Assembly (NCBI GenBank): GCA_001828445.1
Contig: MHYJ01000035.1
Location: forward strand, 2,814-12,077
DNA: 9,264 nucleotides
Direction: 5' to 3'
Source of the DNA: Planctomycetes bacterium RBG_16_43_13
Lineage (GTDB): Bacteria; Planctomycetota; MHYJ01
In this document: one piece after another, positions 7,663-9,264 of the stretch
Layout: every line of letters starts with the position of its first letter
Position numbering within the stretch: position 1 is the stretch's first letter
Notes under the pieces: generated by a model
What the model saw: the letters and a program-made list of their open reading frames with translations, nothing else
Databases searched by the model: none
Told to the model about the DNA's origin: nothing
Translations under genes and position numbers: made by a program

Positions 7663-8425
7663 TGTAGGAAGCAGAACTACCAAGGCAGTCCTCATAAATG
7701 AGGCGGCTGAGATAGTCGCCCGTTACTCGAGTCCAACCAGCGTGCGGCTTGATGCCGTAGGCGAAACAGCTATAAAATCGCTCTGCCCAAATGGAAAAAA
7801 ACCATCCTATGTCGCAAGCACCGGCTACGGCAGATACCAGGTCAGAAACCGCGACATACAGATAACCGAAATCACCTGCCACGCCTACGGGGCACATTTC
7901 CTATACCCGAAGACAAAATGCGTCCTCGACATCGGCGCCCAGAACTCCCGTGCCATAAAAATATTGGATAACGGCAGGGTAAAGACATTCAAGATGAATG
8001 ACAAGTGCGCCTCCGGTGCGGGCAGATTCCTCGAACGCGTCGCTAATGCGATGGAACTCGAACTCGAGCAAATCGGCGAGATGTCCCTCCGCTCTGCCGA
8101 CCCGCAAGTTATATCCAGCATCTGCGCCGTTCTGGCAGAATCAGAAATCATAAACCACGTTACAGAAGGCAAAAAGATAGAGGACATCCTGATGGGTGCC
8201 CACAAGTCCATCATTGACAGAGTTACCGCACTAATAAGGCAGGTGGGCGTGGAGAGCGAGGTAACAATGACAGGCGGCGTTGCGAAAAATGTCGGTATGG
8301 TAAAGGCATTCGAGGAAAAAATCGGGATGAAGGTAAACGTCCACAAGGACTCGGAGTATGCAGGCGCCATAGGAGCCGCACTACTTGGCTTGAGACGCCT
8401 GCAAAAACAAACCGCTAATAATTAA
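7634..8425 (+). CDS. bzdQ: Benzoyl-CoA reductase ATPase subunit D (BcrD/BzdQ type), divergent GAQN motif
   Basis: The second ASKHA-fold subunit (263 residues), expected to pair with the upstream one and share a bridging [4Fe-4S] cluster. It keeps the first phosphate loop D10-V-G12-S13-R-T15-T16-K17, STGYGRYQV (62-70), and cluster cysteines C125 in [11 protein letters not shown] and C164 in [11 protein letters not shown], plus [11 protein letters not shown] and GAIGAA near the end. The second nucleotide motif reads DIGAQN (99-104) where its partner has DIGGQD, so the Asp is replaced by Asn. The segment between the first loop and STGYGRY is shorter in linker than in its partner by about one residue, so the size difference is small. 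The start lies inside the previous gene (29-nt overlap) with AAAAGGTAGA upstream. Codons here shift towards GCC, CTC and ATC compared with bzdN and bzdO. The family call is secure; the D-subunit label comes from gene order. Confidence 0.82.
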   Translation: MKITLIAGIDVGSRTTKAVLINEAAEIVARYSSPTSVRLDAVGETAIKSLCPNGKKPSYVASTGYGRYQVRNRDIQITEITCHAYGAHFLYPKTKCVLDIGAQNSRAIKILDNGRVKTFKMNDKCASGAGRFLERVANAMELELEQIGEMSLRSADPQVISSICAVLAESEIINHVTEGKKIEDILMGAHKSIIDRVTALIRQVGVESEVTMTGGVAKNVGMVKAFEEKIGMKVNVHKDSEYAGAIGAALLGLRRLQKQTANN

Positions 8426-8441
8426 AAGTATTATTTTTATA

Positions 8442-8448
8442 GAGGAGG
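8442..8448 (+). promoter_or_regulatory. Strong Shine-Dalgarno GAGGAGG before bamA-like gene
   Basis: GAGGAGG lies 5 nt before the ATG at 8454 in an AT-rich 28-nt gap, the longest gap in the rightward run. It decides the start of the last gene. The gap has no inverted repeat, so no terminator separates the two genes. Confidence 0.7.
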
Positions 8449-8453
8449 GTTCT

Positions 8454-9264
8454 ATGCAGGAAAACGATTTCGCCCCATACGTCGACAAGATGCAGTTTAA
8501 GGAGATAATCTACAAAAAGGAGGATTGGGTCGCTACCATAACCATAAACCGCCCTCAATCCTATAATTGCTACAGCACGAACGCACTGAAAGAATTGACA
8601 CTCGCATTCCAGAACGCCGCATGGGATGACTCCGTAGCCGTGATTGTATATACAGGTGCGGGCACGAACGCCTTCTGCACAGGCGGTGATGTGAAGGAAT
8701 ATCAGGACAAATATACCAAGCGCCCCCGCGACTATTGGAAGTATATGGGGCTGTTCCGTGCATACATAGAAAGTATCCTCAGAAATGGCAAGCCCACTAT
8801 CGCTCGTATAAACGGTATCACCGTCGGAGGCGGCAACGAATCACAACTTGCCTGCGACCTATCCATAATGGCAGAGCACGCATATTTAGGACAGGTCGGC
8901 ACATCCGTCGGCTCTGTTGCCTGCGGAGGTGCGACTCAATGGCTCCCGCTCTGCGTAGGCGATAAGCGTGCCCACGAGATGCTGATGATGAACCCGCGCA
9001 TCCCTGCTAAGAAGGCACTCGAATGGGGGCTTGTAAATGCGGTAGTCCCTTCCGTGAAAAAAGAAGGTAAGTTTATAGAAAACGCCTCTCAAGAACAGAT
9101 TAGTTCTGCCCTCAAGGGCGAGCAAGGATATTCTATAGACCTATCCAAACTCGACGAGAAAGTAAAAGAATTCGCAGACAACCTAAAACAGAAATTCCCC
9201 GAGTGCACCCGCTACACAAAACAGCAGGTCAATTTCTGGAAGGAGTTGGCTTGGAACGAGACGG
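8454..9264 (+). CDS. bamA: 6-oxocyclohex-1-ene-1-carbonyl-CoA hydrolase-like (BamA/Oah/BzdY), 3' end cut by window
   Basis: A crotonase-family enzyme that hydrates and hydrolytically opens the ring of 6-oxocyclohex-1-ene-1-carbonyl-CoA to 3-hydroxypimelyl-CoA, the ring-cleavage step after benzoyl-CoA reduction. The frame is open for 270 codons to the window edge; known BamA proteins are about 375-380 residues, so roughly 100 are missing. Visible family segments are INRPQSYNCYS (31-41), AFCTGGDVKEY (73-83), INGITVGGGNE (119-129) and GSVACGGATQWLP (153-165). The insert beginning VKKEGKF and the KFPECT stretch are typical of BamA and absent from ordinary enoyl-CoA hydratases, as I remember them. 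The insert after KKEGKF seems shorter than in Thauera or Geobacter. It is 28 nt after the reductase genes. A dienoyl-CoA hydratase (Dch) is the main alternative but is shorter and lacks that insert. Confidence 0.8.
   Translation, partial: MQENDFAPYVDKMQFKEIIYKKEDWVATITINRPQSYNCYSTNALKELTLAFQNAAWDDSVAVIVYTGAGTNAFCTGGDVKEYQDKYTKRPRDYWKYMGLFRAYIESILRNGKPTIARINGITVGGGNESQLACDLSIMAEHAYLGQVGTSVGSVACGGATQWLPLCVGDKRAHEMLMMNPRIPAKKALEWGLVNAVVPSVKKEGKFIENASQEQISSALKGEQGYSIDLSKLDEKVKEFADNLKQKFPECTRYTKQQVNFWKELAWNET

Noticed and set aside
7885..8370. 161-residue minus-strand frame opposite the second ATPase subunit
   Set aside because: The plus-strand frame has all ASKHA and cluster motifs; the antisense frame is Ser/Pro/Ile-rich with no recognisable domain.
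4410..8425. 2-Hydroxyacyl-CoA dehydratase with activator instead of benzoyl-CoA reductase
   Set aside because: Such systems normally have one activator ATPase gene; here there are two different ATPase subunits in C-B-A-D order followed by a BamA-type gene. The catalytic subunits also look like BcrC and BcrB. The alternative is not fully excluded without a search.

Overview
The window looks like part of the chromosome of a strict anaerobe that degrades aromatic compounds and makes heme by the siroheme-dependent (Ahb) route. It holds one rightward run of eight closely packed genes (about 1551 to past the right edge) and one leftward gene that runs off the left edge (1273 to 1). The Ahb route is known from archaea and from sulfate-reducing and related anaerobic bacteria. 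ATP-dependent (class I) benzoyl-CoA reductase of the Bzd subtype is known from anaerobic bacteria and some archaea. ATA is a very common isoleucine codon, AGA/AGG are common, most inner genes have good Shine-Dalgarno sequences, and the first gene in each direction has none. This does not settle whether the host is an archaeon or a bacterium such as a desulfobacterial or chloroflexotal lineage.

Left region (1-1273, minus strand): a continuous 424-codon reading frame with no stop before the window edge. It encodes a very basic protein with three tandem W-starting helix-turn-helix repeats followed by a LAGLIDADG-type region. The first LAGLIDADG motif is degenerate and the second is good. This looks like a homing endonuclease or a regulator derived from one. 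The spacer 1274-1550 is AT-rich and non-coding; it holds an 11-bp inverted repeat and several promoter-like hexamers between the two divergent units.

Middle region (1551-4403): two radical SAM/SPASM proteins matching AhbD (heme synthase step) and AhbC (12,18-didecarboxysiroheme deacetylase), with a hemerythrin-like di-iron protein between them that ends in a Cys/His-rich tail.

Right region (4410-9264): four benzoyl-CoA reductase-type subunits in the order C-B-A-D (bzdNOPQ order), then a 3'-truncated crotonase-family gene matching 6-oxocyclohex-1-ene-1-carbonyl-CoA hydrolase (bamA/oah/bzdY). The A and D subunits use ATP hydrolysis to push electrons to the B/C catalytic pair, which dearomatises benzoyl-CoA. 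BamA later opens the ring. The electron-donating ferredoxin and the dienoyl-CoA hydratase and dehydrogenase that belong between these steps are not in the window.

Gene gaps inside the run are 15, 6, 6, 8, 2, -29 and 28 nt, so one transcript is plausible. Joining the last two heme-synthesis steps to the benzoyl-CoA reductase genes is the most unusual feature. The three-HTH/LAGLIDADG protein and an altered ATPase motif in the D-type subunit are the other points worth checking. All family assignments are from motif recognition and remembered family features; no search was run.
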